This document shows positions 47,874 to 57,520 of a stretch of 64,000 nt of DNA, one piece after another. The translations under genes were made by a program, and so were the position numbers. The stretch lies in assembly GCA_025144025.1 (NCBI GenBank), contig JALXWS010000007.1, forward strand, positions 36,939 through 100,938, read 5' to 3'. The stretch's first letter is position 1; the number at the start of each line of letters is the position of its first letter. The notes below the pieces were generated by a model, which was not told the origin of the DNA, ran no database searches, and was given only the letters and a program-made list of their open reading frames with translations. The stretch is from Corynebacterium sp. p3-SID1241. GTDB lineage: Bacteria; Actinomycetota; Actinomycetes; Mycobacteriales; Mycobacteriaceae.

Positions 47874-48884
47874 ATGATGAATACGCAATTCTTAGCCTCC
47901 GCAGCTTCCACCAAGGACTCGGCCATCGAGTCCGTGTCCAGTTTTTGGAATGACGAGAAGGTGCAAAGCTGGCTTATCGAGCGCCCGACTCGCATCGCCA
48001 TCATCCTTATCCTGGCCATTATCGCCCACTGGCTCCTCCGTCGAGTTATCAACAAAGTGGCCGAAAATAGCATTAAATCCTCCGGACTGGATAAGCAGCG
48101 CCTCCGCGGGAAATTCAAGAGCCGCGCTAACCGTGCCGAGCTCAGCCAACAAGAAGAGGCCATGCGCCAAACCCGCGAGACCCGGCGCGCCTCCCGCATC
48201 AAGACACTTGCCGGCGTAGCCCGTTCTGCCGCCGCCATCTTCGTCTGGGTGTGGGCCATTATCGCCATCCTGGATGAGTTAGAGGTCAACGTAGCACCGC
48301 TTATCGCCTCCGCCGGTGTCATCGGCGTTGCCCTCGGCTTTGGCGCACAGGCGCTGGTGAAGGACTTCCTTTCCGGCATCTTCATGCTCATTGAGGACCA
48401 GTACGGCATTGGTGACGTGGTTGATTTGGGCAATGGCGTCTTTGGCGATGTCGAGTCCATCTCCCTGCGCATCACCACGGTCCGCGATATCGATGGCGCC
48501 CTGTGGTACGTGCGCAATGGCGAAATCCTCCAGGTGGCCAACCATTCGGATGAGTACTCGGTTGCCCGCATCCAGATCCCAGTGGGTCTTTCTAATGACC
48601 CAGAGGTTGCCGGTGATGTCATTGAGAACGCCGTCAAGGAAGCCGCACAAGATGACAAAGTGCGCAAGCTCATTCTCAGCACGCCCCGCGTGGACGGCAT
48701 GTCTGGCTTCGAACCAGACTATGTTTCCTTCCGCGTATCGACCAAGACCCTGCCGGGCAAGCAGTGGGACGTTCAGCGTTTCTTGCAGTCCCGCGTGCTC
48801 AATGTCATGCACACTAAAGGTATTACGACTCCCTACCCGCACGGCATCGGCATTGCCGATCCCCGCAAGGAAGAAGAAGAGTAA
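47874..48884 (+). CDS. Small-conductance mechanosensitive channel (MscS family)
   Basis: 336 residues. TM1 is about 42-60 (RIAIILILAIIAHWLL), followed by a charged cytoplasmic-type linker (RGKFKSRANRAELSQQEEAM). TM2 is near 115-130, and the pore helix TM3 contains GVIGVALGFGAQALVKDFLSGIFMLIEDQ. The beta domain has GDVVDLGNGVFGDVESI. It opens under membrane tension to release solutes. The stop (TAA) is immediately followed by the globin ATG, so both are one operon. Confidence 0.93.
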   Translation: MMNTQFLASAASTKDSAIESVSSFWNDEKVQSWLIERPTRIAIILILAIIAHWLLRRVINKVAENSIKSSGLDKQRLRGKFKSRANRAELSQQEEAMRQTRETRRASRIKTLAGVARSAAAIFVWVWAIIAILDELEVNVAPLIASAGVIGVALGFGAQALVKDFLSGIFMLIEDQYGIGDVVDLGNGVFGDVESISLRITTVRDIDGALWYVRNGEILQVANHSDEYSVARIQIPVGLSNDPEVAGDVIENAVKEAAQDDKVRKLILSTPRVDGMSGFEPDYVSFRVSTKTLPGKQWDVQRFLQSRVLNVMHTKGITTPYPHGIGIADPRKEEEE

Positions 48885-49268
48885 ATGGATTCTGTTTACG
48901 AGGCCGTCGGCGGCATGGAGACCTTTGAGCGTCTCGTCCACGGCTTTTATTCCCAGGTCAAAGAGGACGACGTCATCGGCCCCATGTACCCCGAGAACGA
49001 CTGGGAGGGCGCCGAGCAGCGCCTTACCTGGTTCTTGGCACAGTATTGGGGTGGTCCGCAGCTCTTCTCTGAAAACCGCGGCCACCCGCGCCTGCGCATG
49101 CGCCACGCCCCTTACCCCATCGATATCACCGCGCATGACCGCTGGTTAGAGCTTATGGGTAACTCCCTCGCCAAGATCGACGAGGAAACCATCCCGCCGG
49201 CCTACCGCGAGATGATCTGGGATCATATGCAGCGCGTGGCCGCCATGATGATCAACAAAGCGCCCTAG
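48885..49268 (+). CDS. glbO: Truncated haemoglobin, group II (trHbO)
   Basis: 127 residues. The proximal histidine is in PRLRMRHAPYPI. The distal pocket residues are in RLVHGFYSQVKEDDVIGPMYP (Tyr B10) and WFLAQYWGGPQLFSENRGHP (WG at G8 region). The C-terminus contains WDHMQRVAAMMINKAP. The group is linked to oxygen or NO handling near the membrane. It begins directly after the mscS-like stop codon and ends before a perfect hairpin. Confidence 0.95.
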   Translation: MDSVYEAVGGMETFERLVHGFYSQVKEDDVIGPMYPENDWEGAEQRLTWFLAQYWGGPQLFSENRGHPRLRMRHAPYPIDITAHDRWLELMGNSLAKIDEETIPPAYREMIWDHMQRVAAMMINKAP

Positions 49269-49292
49269 CCGCCTATTGACGCCCGCGCACAA

Positions 49293-49331
49293 CATGAGCC
49301 CGGCCCCCTTTGACGGAGAGCCGGGCTCATG
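49293..49331. terminator. Terminator between glbO and ald
   Basis: CATGAGCCCGGC (49293-49304) and GCCGGGCTCATG (49320-49331) form a perfect 12-base stem between two convergent genes. Confidence 0.85.
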
Positions 49332-49363
49332 GTTTATCTAGCGCGCGGGATGCAACGCGGTGC

Positions 49364-50455
49364 TTAGTCGTCCCAGTCAAAAGCCTTACGCACAGGCTCG
49401 GACACCAGACGACCGCCTCGGGTCATCACGCCGCCTTCTAGGCCTGGGAAGCGCTCGATGGCGGCATCCAAGTTGTCCTTGGCTACCGCGCGGATGTACG
49501 GCAGCGTCGCAGACGATAGCGCGCGGGTCGAGGTATTAGCCACTGCGCCTGGCATATTAGCCACGCAGTAGAACAAGGTGTCGTACACCTTAAAGGTGGG
49601 ATCATCGTGGGAGGTCTTCTTCGAGTTTTCGAAGCAACCACCCTGGTCGATGGCCACGTCCACGAGAACAGCGCCCTTCTTCATCTTCTTCACGGTCTCC
49701 TCGCGCACCAGTTTCGGCGCAGCGGAACCTGGAATGAGCACGGCACCGATGACAAGGTCGGCTTCCTGCAGCTCCTTTTCGATGGTGGCCGGATCCGAGA
49801 TCAGAGTGCGCACGCCACCGGCGTACTGGTCATCGAAGCGCTGCAAGACGTGTGGATCGAGGTCCAGCACGGTGACTTCGGCGCGCAGGCCGTGGGCCAT
49901 CGCAACGGCGGAGGAACCAACTTGGCCGCCGCCGATCACGACGACGCGTGCCGGCTGGGTGCCCGGAACGCCAGAGACCAGCAAACCGCGGCCGCCCTGG
50001 GTGGACAGCAGGTGGTGGGTGCCTTCGATAACGGCAAGGCGGCCAGCCACCTGGGACATTGGAGTCAGCAGCGGCAAAGTACCGTGGCGGTCGGTGACCG
50101 TTTCATAGGCAATCGAGGCGGTATTGGCCTCCACCAGCGCCTCCGCCAGCGGGCGGTCCGCAGCGAGGTGAAGGTAGGTAAAGACGGTAAGGTCCGAGCG
50201 CAGGTACTTGTACTCGGACTCGAGTGGCTCCTTGACCTTGAGTAGCAGTTCCGCTTGTGACCACGTCTCTTCCGCTGAGTCCACAATTGTGGCACCGGCA
50301 TCCTCGTAGGCAGAATCGGGGAAGGATGCGCCTTCACCGGCACCGGTTTCAATGAACACTTCATGGCCATCAGCAACGAGGGTTTGCGCTCCCATAGGGG
50401 TGAGAGCCACGCGGTTCTCGTTATTCATGATTTCTTTTGGTACCGCAATACGCAT
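49364..50455 (-). CDS. ald: Alanine dehydrogenase
   Basis: 363 residues. It interconverts L-alanine and pyruvate with NAD. The N-terminus is MRIAVPKEIMNNENRVALTP with the substrate arginine. LLLKVKEPLESEYKYLR contains the catalytic lysine and YLHLAADRPL the catalytic His. The NAD loop is VVIGGGQVGSSAVAMAHGLR. DVAIDQGGCFENSKKTSHDD is a family signature. It is expressed alone, and its upstream region to 50712 contains no strong gene. Confidence 0.96.
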   Translation of the reverse strand: MRIAVPKEIMNNENRVALTPMGAQTLVADGHEVFIETGAGEGASFPDSAYEDAGATIVDSAEETWSQAELLLKVKEPLESEYKYLRSDLTVFTYLHLAADRPLAEALVEANTASIAYETVTDRHGTLPLLTPMSQVAGRLAVIEGTHHLLSTQGGRGLLVSGVPGTQPARVVVIGGGQVGSSAVAMAHGLRAEVTVLDLDPHVLQRFDDQYAGGVRTLISDPATIEKELQEADLVIGAVLIPGSAAPKLVREETVKKMKKGAVLVDVAIDQGGCFENSKKTSHDDPTFKVYDTLFYCVANMPGAVANTSTRALSSATLPYIRAVAKDNLDAAIERFPGLEGGVMTRGGRLVSEPVRKAFDWDD

Positions 50456-50571
50456 TACACCGTCTCCTTGTAGGTGCAGGAAATTACTTTTACATTTCTA
50501 GAGTAACGCAGCACACGTTTACCTGGGTGTCTAATCTGAAACTCACACAAGCCGAAAAAGCAGGAACCTAT

Positions 50572-50616
50572 ATGACTACCGTTATTGTCCTGCTAGACGA
50601 GGGTTTTGCGAGATAA
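50572..50616 (+). other. Possible 14-residue micro-ORF
   Basis: ATG at 50572 encodes MTTVIVLLDEGFAR and stops. AGGAA stands 7-9 bases upstream. It lies in the intergenic region divergent from ald. It could be a leader peptide or a fragment of a lost gene. There is no further evidence. The rest of 50456-50712 holds the ald promoter and a hairpin (GTGGACC 50641-50647 / GGTCCAC 50657-50663) that may end the gene at 50713. Confidence 0.2.
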
Positions 50617-50712
50617 GCACCACTCCTTGCTCTCCCAAAGGTGGACCGCTTTTGGGGGTCCACGTTCTCCGCGGAGGAAGCCCTCACCGAGTCTTGCGGT
50701 AGATGGATGGGC

Positions 50713-51351
50713 TTAAAACAGCGAGAGACGGGTGGACCGATAAATGCTGCCGAAGGGGGCATCGAGACGCACCCAGCGGCCCAGCTGAGCCACGCGCAAG
50801 TGGCGCGGCACATCCATCGGGGCGGAAAATCCAGGGATAAGGCCCAAGTTGGTGCACGCAAAGATCATGCGCATAGGGATTTCCACCGTGGCGCCATCGC
50901 CTTCTACGGTAACGACGGTTTGATTCAAGAGGCTGGACGGCGGGCCCATGGGCCCAGAAAATTGTCGCGTCAGTTGTTGGCCTTTATCGGAGAGCTCGCG
51001 CACCACAGTGACCGGCAATGTATCGACCACGCTATAACCAGTGGCCGGCGGCAGGGCTCCCGGCCATGACGGATCACGGGCGGGGCCCAAATCGAGAGTC
51101 CCGGTTGACTCATGTTCCTTGAGTTGCTCGGCGAGCGTGGCGGCAGAAACCACCGCCCCATCGCGGGAGGCGACGCCCTCCACGCGGCGGGATGCAACTA
51201 CCTCAAAGGGAGTGGTGACAAAGACATCGACGACGTCGCCAGTCAGCTGGCGCAAACGCACCGAAGCGCTCGCGTCCAAGCCGACTGCGCGCGTGACAAG
51301 GGCCCGAAGGCCAGGTCCACCGCTTCCAATTTCTAGAGTCTCGGTGACCAT
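50713..51351 (-). CDS. Conserved actinobacterial hypothetical protein
   Basis: 212 residues, no recognised enzyme motif. The first part (MVTETLEIGSGGPGLRALVT) and the region FVTTPFEVVASRRVEGVASR look like beta-rich folding. The later part (VEIPMRMIFACTNLGLIPGFSAPMDV, RVAQLGRWVRLDAPFGSIYR) is hydrophobic but without a membrane helix. The composition is coherent, and the gene fits tightly before the thioesterase gene (42 bases). It is probably in one transcript with 51394 and ettA. Confidence 0.75.
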   Translation of the reverse strand: MVTETLEIGSGGPGLRALVTRAVGLDASASVRLRQLTGDVVDVFVTTPFEVVASRRVEGVASRDGAVVSAATLAEQLKEHESTGTLDLGPARDPSWPGALPPATGYSVVDTLPVTVVRELSDKGQQLTRQFSGPMGPPSSLLNQTVVTVEGDGATVEIPMRMIFACTNLGLIPGFSAPMDVPRHLRVAQLGRWVRLDAPFGSIYRSTRLSLF

Positions 51352-51393
51352 GCCTTCGGGCCCTGCCTTTCTTTTCTTTGCTCTGCGCCGCAG

Positions 51394-51807
51394 TTAGTTG
51401 GCTGCGGTATTTTGCAGAATATCCTTTTCCTGTTCCGTCAGCGGGCGCGGGGTCTGCTGCTGGCGGTCGACGACTACCTGCACGCATTCCACGGTTGCTG
51501 CTACCTCGCCCTGGGCGTTTTTAACCTTCTGAGCGGTGGTAAAAGAGGTGGTCCCAATCTGCGAGATAGTGGTCTCTACCTCCACTGTAGTAGTTTCCTT
51601 AAACTCCATTGGGCGCAGGAAATCCACATCGAGGTGGCGCACGAACGCAATGAAATCGAGGCCTTTGGAATAAATGTGTTCCTTCGCAAAGGCCAAGCGT
51701 GCTTCTTGGGCAAGCTCGATGTAGTTTGCGTTCATCATGTGGCCGTACATATCAAAGTCCGACCAGCGGGTTTGAATACGGTACGTATGCACGCTTGGGG
51801 TTGCCAT
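51394..51807 (-). CDS. Acyl-CoA thioesterase, 4HBT/hot-dog family
   Basis: 137 residues. The catalytic Asp-containing motif TRWSDFDMYGHMMNANYIEL near the N-terminus is diagnostic of 4-hydroxybenzoyl-CoA thioesterase-like proteins. The rest (VRHLDVDFLRPMEFKETTTVEVETTI) is the hot-dog beta sheet. It hydrolyses acyl-CoA thioesters of unknown chain type. It starts 28 bases after ettA, and the ATG at 51807 is preferred to the one 3 bases earlier. Confidence 0.9.
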   Translation of the reverse strand: MATPSVHTYRIQTRWSDFDMYGHMMNANYIELAQEARLAFAKEHIYSKGLDFIAFVRHLDVDFLRPMEFKETTTVEVETTISQIGTTSFTTAQKVKNAQGEVAATVECVQVVVDRQQQTPRPLTEQEKDILQNTAAN

Positions 51808-51835
51808 CATTCTCCTCAGTTAAGGCGTCAGCCAG

Positions 51836-53506
51836 TTAGCGGGTCAGCTTGCGGTGAGTTACGCGAGAAGGACGGGCTGCCTCTTCACCAAGGCGGTCGA
51901 CCTTGTTCTTCTCATAGTCACCGAAGTTGCCCTCGAACCAGAACCACTGGCCTTCTTCCACATTGCCCTCCCAGGCCAGAATGTGGGTACAAGTACGGTC
52001 CAGGAACCAGCGGTCGTGGGAAATGACCACGGCGCAGCCTGGGAACTTCTCCAGCGCGTTTTCCAGCGAGCCAAGGGTTTCCACGTCCAAGTCGTTGGTC
52101 GGCTCGTCAAGGAGGATCAGGTTGCCGCCCTCCTTCAGGGTCAGCGCCAGATTCAGACGGTTGCGCTCACCACCAGAAAGCACCTTGGATGGCTTTTGCT
52201 GATCTGGGCCCTTGAAGCCGAAAGCGGACAGGTAAGCACGCGACGGCATCTCATTCTGGCCCACATGAATGTAGTCCAAGCCGCCGGAGACAACCTCCCA
52301 AACGGTTGCCTCGGGGTCGATATTCTCGCGGTTCTGGTCTACGTAGGACAGCTTGACGGTATCTCCCACCTCAACGGAACCGGCGTCCGGCTGCTCCAGA
52401 CCCACAATGGTCTTAAACAGGGTGGTCTTACCAACACCGTTCGGGCCGATAACACCCACGATGCCGTTGCGCGGCAGGGTGAAGGAAAGGTCCTTAATCA
52501 GAACGCGATCATCAAAGCCCTTCTGCAGATCCTTGACCTCCACAACCTTATTACCCAAGCGCGGCGGGGTAGGAATCTGGATTTCTTCGAAGTCGAGCTT
52601 CTTGTATTTCTCGGCCTCGGCTGCCATCTCCTCGTAGCGCTCCAGACGGGCCTTGTTCTTGGCCTGGCGGGCCTTTGCACCGGAGCGAACCCACTCCAAC
52701 TCGTCCTTCAAGCGCTTGCGCAGCTTCGCATCCTTCTTGCCGGCAACCTCCAAGCGCTCCTGCTTCTTATCCAGGTAGGTGGAGTAGTTGCCCTCGTATG
52801 GATAGAGCTTGCCGCGGTCAACCTCACAGATCCAGCCCGCGACGTGGTCGAGGAAGTAGCGGTCGTGGGTCACGGCCAAGACAGCACCCGGGTAATCGGC
52901 CAAGTGCTTCTCCAGCCACTGCACGGACTCGGCGTCCAGGTGGTTAGTAGGCTCGTCGAGCAGCAGCAGGTCCGGCTCCGTCAGCAGAAGCTTAGCCAGC
53001 GCTACGCGGCGACGCTCGCCACCGGAAAGGTTGGTCACTGGGGCGTCAGAAGGCGGGCAACGCAAAGCCTCCATTGCCTGCTCGATCTTGGAGTCAACCT
53101 CCCAGGCATCGGCGGCATCCAGTTCCTCCTGCAGCTTGCCCATCTCTTCCATGAGCTCATCGCTGTAGTTGGTGGCCATTTCCTCGGCGATCTGCTCGAA
53201 GCGTTGCTTCTTTTCAAAGATATCGCCCAAGCCCTCTTCGACGTTGCCGCGCACGGTCTTCTCGTCATTGAGAGGTGGCTCCTGTTGCAAGATGCCCACG
53301 GTGGCTCCCGGATCTAGGAAAGCCTCGCCGTTGGAAGGCTGGTCCAGGCCGGCCATAATCTTCAGAATGGAGGACTTACCGGCGCCATTAGGGCCGACCA
53401 CACCAATCTTGGCGCCTGGGTAGAACGCCATTGTTACATCATCAAGGATGACTTTATCGCCAATTGCCTTGCGCACGTTTTTCATCGTGTAGATGAATTC
53501 GCCCAC
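51836..53506 (-). CDS. ettA: ABC-F protein, energy-dependent translational throttle EttA
   Basis: 556-residue soluble double ATPase that acts on the ribosome. There are two Walker A motifs (GPNGAGKSSILKIMAGL; GPNGVGKTTLFKTIVGL), two signatures (LSGGERRRVALAKLL; LSGGERNRLNLALTL) and two Walker B motifs (LLLLDEPTNHLD; LILLDEPTNDLD). An arm/linker (about 240-310) rich in Lys/Arg/Glu lies between them. There is no membrane domain. The N-terminus MGEFIYTMKNVRKAIGDKVI is typical of EttA. It leads the group ettA-thioesterase-hypothetical. Confidence 0.95.
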   Translation of the reverse strand: MGEFIYTMKNVRKAIGDKVILDDVTMAFYPGAKIGVVGPNGAGKSSILKIMAGLDQPSNGEAFLDPGATVGILQQEPPLNDEKTVRGNVEEGLGDIFEKKQRFEQIAEEMATNYSDELMEEMGKLQEELDAADAWEVDSKIEQAMEALRCPPSDAPVTNLSGGERRRVALAKLLLTEPDLLLLDEPTNHLDAESVQWLEKHLADYPGAVLAVTHDRYFLDHVAGWICEVDRGKLYPYEGNYSTYLDKKQERLEVAGKKDAKLRKRLKDELEWVRSGAKARQAKNKARLERYEEMAAEAEKYKKLDFEEIQIPTPPRLGNKVVEVKDLQKGFDDRVLIKDLSFTLPRNGIVGVIGPNGVGKTTLFKTIVGLEQPDAGSVEVGDTVKLSYVDQNRENIDPEATVWEVVSGGLDYIHVGQNEMPSRAYLSAFGFKGPDQQKPSKVLSGGERNRLNLALTLKEGGNLILLDEPTNDLDVETLGSLENALEKFPGCAVVISHDRWFLDRTCTHILAWEGNVEEGQWFWFEGNFGDYEKNKVDRLGEEAARPSRVTHRKLTR

Positions 53507-53578
53507 TTTTACCCCTTTGCAAAAATTTGGGAGACGTATTTATCTACACAAACACTACATCAGAACCACAGCCCAAGT

Positions 53579-53603
53579 GCCTCGGGGCAGGTACACCCGA
53601 GGC
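53579..53603 (-). terminator. Hairpin after the SSB-like gene
   Basis: GCCTCGGG (53579-53586) and CCCGAGGC (53596-53603) form a perfect 8-base stem 23 bases past the stop of the gene at 53626. It is in the leader of ettA, without a strong T-run. Confidence 0.5.
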
Positions 53604-53625
53604 AATCAAGGCAAGGCCGAAAGGC

Positions 53626-54264
53626 TTAAGCATTCACGGTGGCGGATTCCGCCTCGGCAGCCTCCTCCGCTTCGGCATCATAGGGTTCCTCTTCTCCACT
53701 ACGCGCTGCTGCAGCTCGTTCCGCTAAATAGCGGTCAGCCGCAGTATCCGCAGCGGTGTCGCCCCGTTCCGCTGGTTGCTGCGGCACGCTGTGGTCCACG
53801 TCTGGTTCGATGGCGTTGTCCCCCAATTCTGGGACCGCAATATTTTCTTGGTTGTACTGCGGGACGAGGCGCTTTGTGCCAATGACGTGGCGGTTCAAGT
53901 CCAACCCCACGTACTGCGCCTTAATAAACGTGCGGAAGTGGTCGGTTCCTTGATCATCGCTCCATTGCTCTGTAACCAAGGAGCCAACAATCACCAGTGG
54001 CATGCCTTTGGCCAGGGATTTACGTACGTTGATGGCGAATTGATTCCACATTTCGACGTCGATATAAAGGTGGTCCACGTCGCGCCATTGCGGGGCCTTG
54101 GCGGTTTGTCCTTCCGGATCATTGACGCCAGTATCCGCCTGGCGGTCCGGAATTCGGCGCGAGGAGGCGATACGCAGCTTGGCCTTATAGGCCCCAGTAG
54201 AGGTTTTGGTCAGGATTGGGTCACGAGTAAGGCGTCCGGTCAAGGTAATTGGATATTGGGACAT
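53626..54264 (-). CDS. Single-stranded DNA-binding protein-like (second SSB)
   Basis: 212 residues. The OB-fold core is at about 1-125 (YPITLTGRLTRDPILTKTS; VEMWNQFAINVRKSLAKGMP; VIVGSLVTEQW), with aromatic residues for DNA stacking. The tail is Glu/Ala-rich (YDAEAEEAAEAESATVNA). It lacks the D-D-I-P-F end of canonical SSB, so it is probably a paralogue specialised for transformation, repair or phage-type work. The start at 54264 fits SSB families. Confidence 0.85.
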   Translation of the reverse strand: MSQYPITLTGRLTRDPILTKTSTGAYKAKLRIASSRRIPDRQADTGVNDPEGQTAKAPQWRDVDHLYIDVEMWNQFAINVRKSLAKGMPLVIVGSLVTEQWSDDQGTDHFRTFIKAQYVGLDLNRHVIGTKRLVPQYNQENIAVPELGDNAIEPDVDHSVPQQPAERGDTAADTAADRYLAERAAAARSGEEEPYDAEAEEAAEAESATVNA

Positions 54265-54445
54265 GGTGCTAGAAAATCCTTTGCTGGATGTTGGGTTGGC
54301 GAGTTCGATTTTCCTCGCTCGCCTGTACATCCTGATGCCCTTGCGGACGCCGCACCATGGGCACCAGCCCCACCCTGTGGATAACTTGTTGCTCTCGTCA
54401 ACAAAAGGCGCGTTTTAGGGTGACCTTTGACAAGTTATCCACAGG

Positions 54446-56488
54446 CTAGCGCCCCCGGAAGCTCGATTCATCGCCTTGGTTTATGTCCTGCAACATCGCG
54501 TTATAGCGTTCCAGCTCGGCATCATCGTCCGCATCCGCCTGCACATCATGGCGGCGGGCAGTGGCCCGGTCATCGGCCAACCAATCCAGGAAGAGCTTGC
54601 CAAAGACGATGACCAGCGGGAACTGGCCAAATCCCCACGCAATGCCGCCGCCCACGCGCTGATCTTGGAGCAAATCTGGATCCCATGGTAACTCCAAATA
54701 CTGGTAGAAGTCCGCGCCCAATACACTTTGCATCTGCATCAGGTATACGCCGGCGAAAAGGTGGAACGGCATGGAAAGGAAGAGCACGGCCAAACGGAAG
54801 GGGGTGGAGCGGCGCTTGGGTAGCGGATCTGGGCCGATAATTTCCCAAAAATAGAAGCAGCCAGAAATGATGAACGTGAAGTTCATGATGAGGTGTCCAG
54901 CATGCTCCGAGATGGCAAATTGATACAGGCTCGGGAAAAGGTAGAGCACGTACAGGAAAAATAAGTATTGCAGCAGATTGACAAACGGGTTGGTCAGGAA
55001 CCCAACGATCTTGGATTGGGTCGCTGCCAATGCATAATCATGCAGGCTCGGCTGCCCCTTCGGCCCAGCCTCGAAGGCCTCCATGATTAGGGTCAATGGT
55101 GCGCCTAGAACGAGCAGGAGGGGCACTGCCATGGACAAAATCATGTGGACCAGCATGTGCATGGAATACATCGCCGGCATATAAAGCCCCAGGCCAGTGG
55201 ACATCACGAGGGTCATGCCCAGCGCACCACACATAAACCACGCGGTACGTCCCTTGCTCCACGTCAGGCCGCGCTTGTGTACGCGGTAGACGCAATAGCC
55301 ATAGGCCGCGGCCAAAAGTAGGCCGAGGGTTCCAAACATGATGTCAAAGCGGAACATGGTCCACACGTTGAGCACCGTGGGCTTTTCAAAGAGCTCATAA
55401 CCCATCAAAATCTGCATCGAGTTGAGGTTGGGATCCCGCGGTGACGGGGGCACGGTACGACCCAAAGTGATGGCCACACCGATGGTGCCGGCCATGACCG
55501 CCACCTCCGCTACGGCAATGCGAATAAACAGGCGGGGGTTTTTGTCCAACTGCGGGATAGTCAGCTCGCGGTGAGCTAGGCCAAAAATTCCCAGCAGGAT
55601 CGTCAGCACGAACTTAGTTATCAAGATAATGCCGTAGGCAGAATCCACTAGATCGGAGATATTCATGCGGATAAGCGTGTTGATCAAGCCTGATACCGCC
55701 AGCACCACAATGGCCATGAAGGCGATGCCAGAGTAGCGCTTCACTGCAAAAGCAAGGTTGGGGCCAAGGCGCCGCCCATGGGCGATAAGCGCCATTAGCC
55801 CGCCTACCCAAAGCATGACAAAGACCAAGTGCCACAGCAGCGAATTGGTGCCGTAATCGTGGTCACCGCCGGCCGCGGAGTGGCCTTCTAGGCCAATGGG
55901 TACCACCTGCAAGACGGAGAAGAAAAGTAACACCGGCTGCATGGACCAGCTGCGACCAAGAAGCCCGAGAATGCCTACGACAAGGGCAATGAGCACGGAA
56001 ATTCCCCAGACAATGGTGGTGGAAATTTCCGTGAGTGCCATCTTCATAATGGAAGGCTCAAATACTTGAGAAAATGGCGCTCCGGTGAGATCGGACATGA
56101 TGAGCGGGATTTCCACCAACCCCACGGCCGCCACACCAAAGGAAGCCCAGGTGCCGGTACGCGCGGCAATGTGGCCGTCTACGGATAAGGGGGCATCGAT
56201 AAGCGCAGCATTATCCCCGCGCGGAGCGATGAGAAAGGATGAAGTCAAGAAAGACCCCACGGACAAGGCCATGAGAATCCACGCCAACCCGCGGAAAACC
56301 GGCAGGCCAAAAGTGGTAATGCGGCCGGGATCCGGAATTCCTAGGGCCGCCAGGGAATCAGCCAGGAGGAACAGGGAAATGAAACCGGCAATCAGGCCGG
56401 CAATCAGCATCGCTGCGATATACATTCCCCAGGAAGTGCGGGGCTTCCTCCCCGCCGTATTCACACTGTCAACCTGCTCATTTGCCAT
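54446..56488 (-). CDS. Membrane protein with CopD and CtaG domains
   Basis: 680 residues with about 14-16 membrane helices. The N-terminal half (to about 340) resembles CopD copper-resistance proteins (GHSAAGGDHDYGTNSLLWHLVF, VLAVSGLINTLIRMNISDLV). The C-terminal half is a CtaG (caa3 oxidase assembly) domain with YMPAMYSMHMLVHMILSMAVP and YQFAISEHAGHLIMNF. Conserved His/Met pairs suit copper handling. It is probably involved in copper supply to cytochrome oxidase. The ATG at 56488 (MANEQVDS) is preferred over the one 9 bases earlier. The LysR gene diverges from it. Confidence 0.9.
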   Translation of the reverse strand: MANEQVDSVNTAGRKPRTSWGMYIAAMLIAGLIAGFISLFLLADSLAALGIPDPGRITTFGLPVFRGLAWILMALSVGSFLTSSFLIAPRGDNAALIDAPLSVDGHIAARTGTWASFGVAAVGLVEIPLIMSDLTGAPFSQVFEPSIMKMALTEISTTIVWGISVLIALVVGILGLLGRSWSMQPVLLFFSVLQVVPIGLEGHSAAGGDHDYGTNSLLWHLVFVMLWVGGLMALIAHGRRLGPNLAFAVKRYSGIAFMAIVVLAVSGLINTLIRMNISDLVDSAYGIILITKFVLTILLGIFGLAHRELTIPQLDKNPRLFIRIAVAEVAVMAGTIGVAITLGRTVPPSPRDPNLNSMQILMGYELFEKPTVLNVWTMFRFDIMFGTLGLLLAAAYGYCVYRVHKRGLTWSKGRTAWFMCGALGMTLVMSTGLGLYMPAMYSMHMLVHMILSMAVPLLLVLGAPLTLIMEAFEAGPKGQPSLHDYALAATQSKIVGFLTNPFVNLLQYLFFLYVLYLFPSLYQFAISEHAGHLIMNFTFIISGCFYFWEIIGPDPLPKRRSTPFRLAVLFLSMPFHLFAGVYLMQMQSVLGADFYQYLELPWDPDLLQDQRVGGGIAWGFGQFPLVIVFGKLFLDWLADDRATARRHDVQADADDDAELERYNAMLQDINQGDESSFRGR

Positions 56489-56563
56489 AGTGGGCATTGT
56501 ATAGCGCGACCTAGTTTCTCACATAACACACATTTTGTCTTTACATGTGTCATTATGGGGCTT

Positions 56564-57481
56564 ATGGACACCCGTCAACTTCTTTATTTCCGCGCCGTTG
56601 TAGACAATGGCTCCTTCACGCACGCTGCCGAATCCCTCGACATGACTCAGCCTTCCCTGAGCCTTTCCATCCGGAAGCTAGAAAAGGAGCTCAACGCCCA
56701 GCTGCTCTCGCGCGGCCGTTCCGGCGTCTCCACCACCGAGGCCGGGGATTATGTGTATGAAACAGCCGTGAAAGTTGATGCGCTGCTGAATGAAACCCAC
56801 CGACATATCAGCGAAATCACCGGTGACAAGGCCAGCACCGTCTCGCTCGCCTCTGGCCCGATATTGAACTGGGAATTTACCCCTTCCGTATTAGCCGAGC
56901 TCAAAAAGATTTACCCTACTGCCACCATCACGCTAGATGATGCCGAACCGGCTACCGCCATCAAGCACCTGCTGGATGGCCAGGTGGATTTGGCACTCTT
57001 GCCGACGTCCGATCCCAAGGCCTTTATTCGCCGCTACTCCCCCGAACTTACCGTCCACCAGGTGGCCACGTTTGATTATTCCGTCGCCCTCCCACAGCGC
57101 CTCGCGGAGCTAGAGGCGCCCATTTCCCTGGCGGACCTGCGCGGAGAGAATTGGCTTATCCCACCGCGCAGCCGCGAGCTGCCGGAACTAGCAGAGTTCT
57201 ATAGTGAGCTGTGGAATACTCGCCCTGGCCTCAAGCCGGACAAGACCCAAGAAGTAGCCAGCCTCAATAGTGCTATCCCGCTCGTATCCAGTGGACTTGG
57301 TGTGAGCATCGTGCCCGACTGTGCGCCCGCCGTACAGCCGCATGGCATCCTCAGCCGCCCGATTGCAGACGACCTGCCACCCTATTACGCCATTGTCGCC
57401 TACCGAGCAGATCGCGATCTGACCGTCGCAGCGCAGGAGCTGGTGGATATCCTGCGTGCCCCACAGCGCACCCTGGCTTAG
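56564..57481 (+). CDS. LysR family transcriptional regulator
   Basis: 305 residues. The helix-turn-helix is DTRQLLYFRAVVDNGSFTHA with SLDMTQPSLSLSIRKLEKEL, and the effector domain begins near residue 90 (VSLASGPILNWEFTPSVL). It is divergent from the CopD/CtaG gene (75 bases), so it may control that gene, as LysR regulators often act on the divergent neighbour. The inducer is unknown. tRNA-Arg follows. Confidence 0.92.
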   Translation: MDTRQLLYFRAVVDNGSFTHAAESLDMTQPSLSLSIRKLEKELNAQLLSRGRSGVSTTEAGDYVYETAVKVDALLNETHRHISEITGDKASTVSLASGPILNWEFTPSVLAELKKIYPTATITLDDAEPATAIKHLLDGQVDLALLPTSDPKAFIRRYSPELTVHQVATFDYSVALPQRLAELEAPISLADLRGENWLIPPRSRELPELAEFYSELWNTRPGLKPDKTQEVASLNSAIPLVSSGLGVSIVPDCAPAVQPHGILSRPIADDLPPYYAIVAYRADRDLTVAAQELVDILRAPQRTLA

Positions 57482-57520
57482 GTTTCCCCGTCCTTGTGGG
57501 CTACTATGAGTGCGTTGTAA

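Noticed and set aside
51854-53317. 487-residue open frame on the plus strand
   Set aside because: Lies fully antisense to ettA. Its composition (Leu/Val/Gln-rich) is the usual shadow of a GC-rich gene, and no domain or ribosome site is visible.
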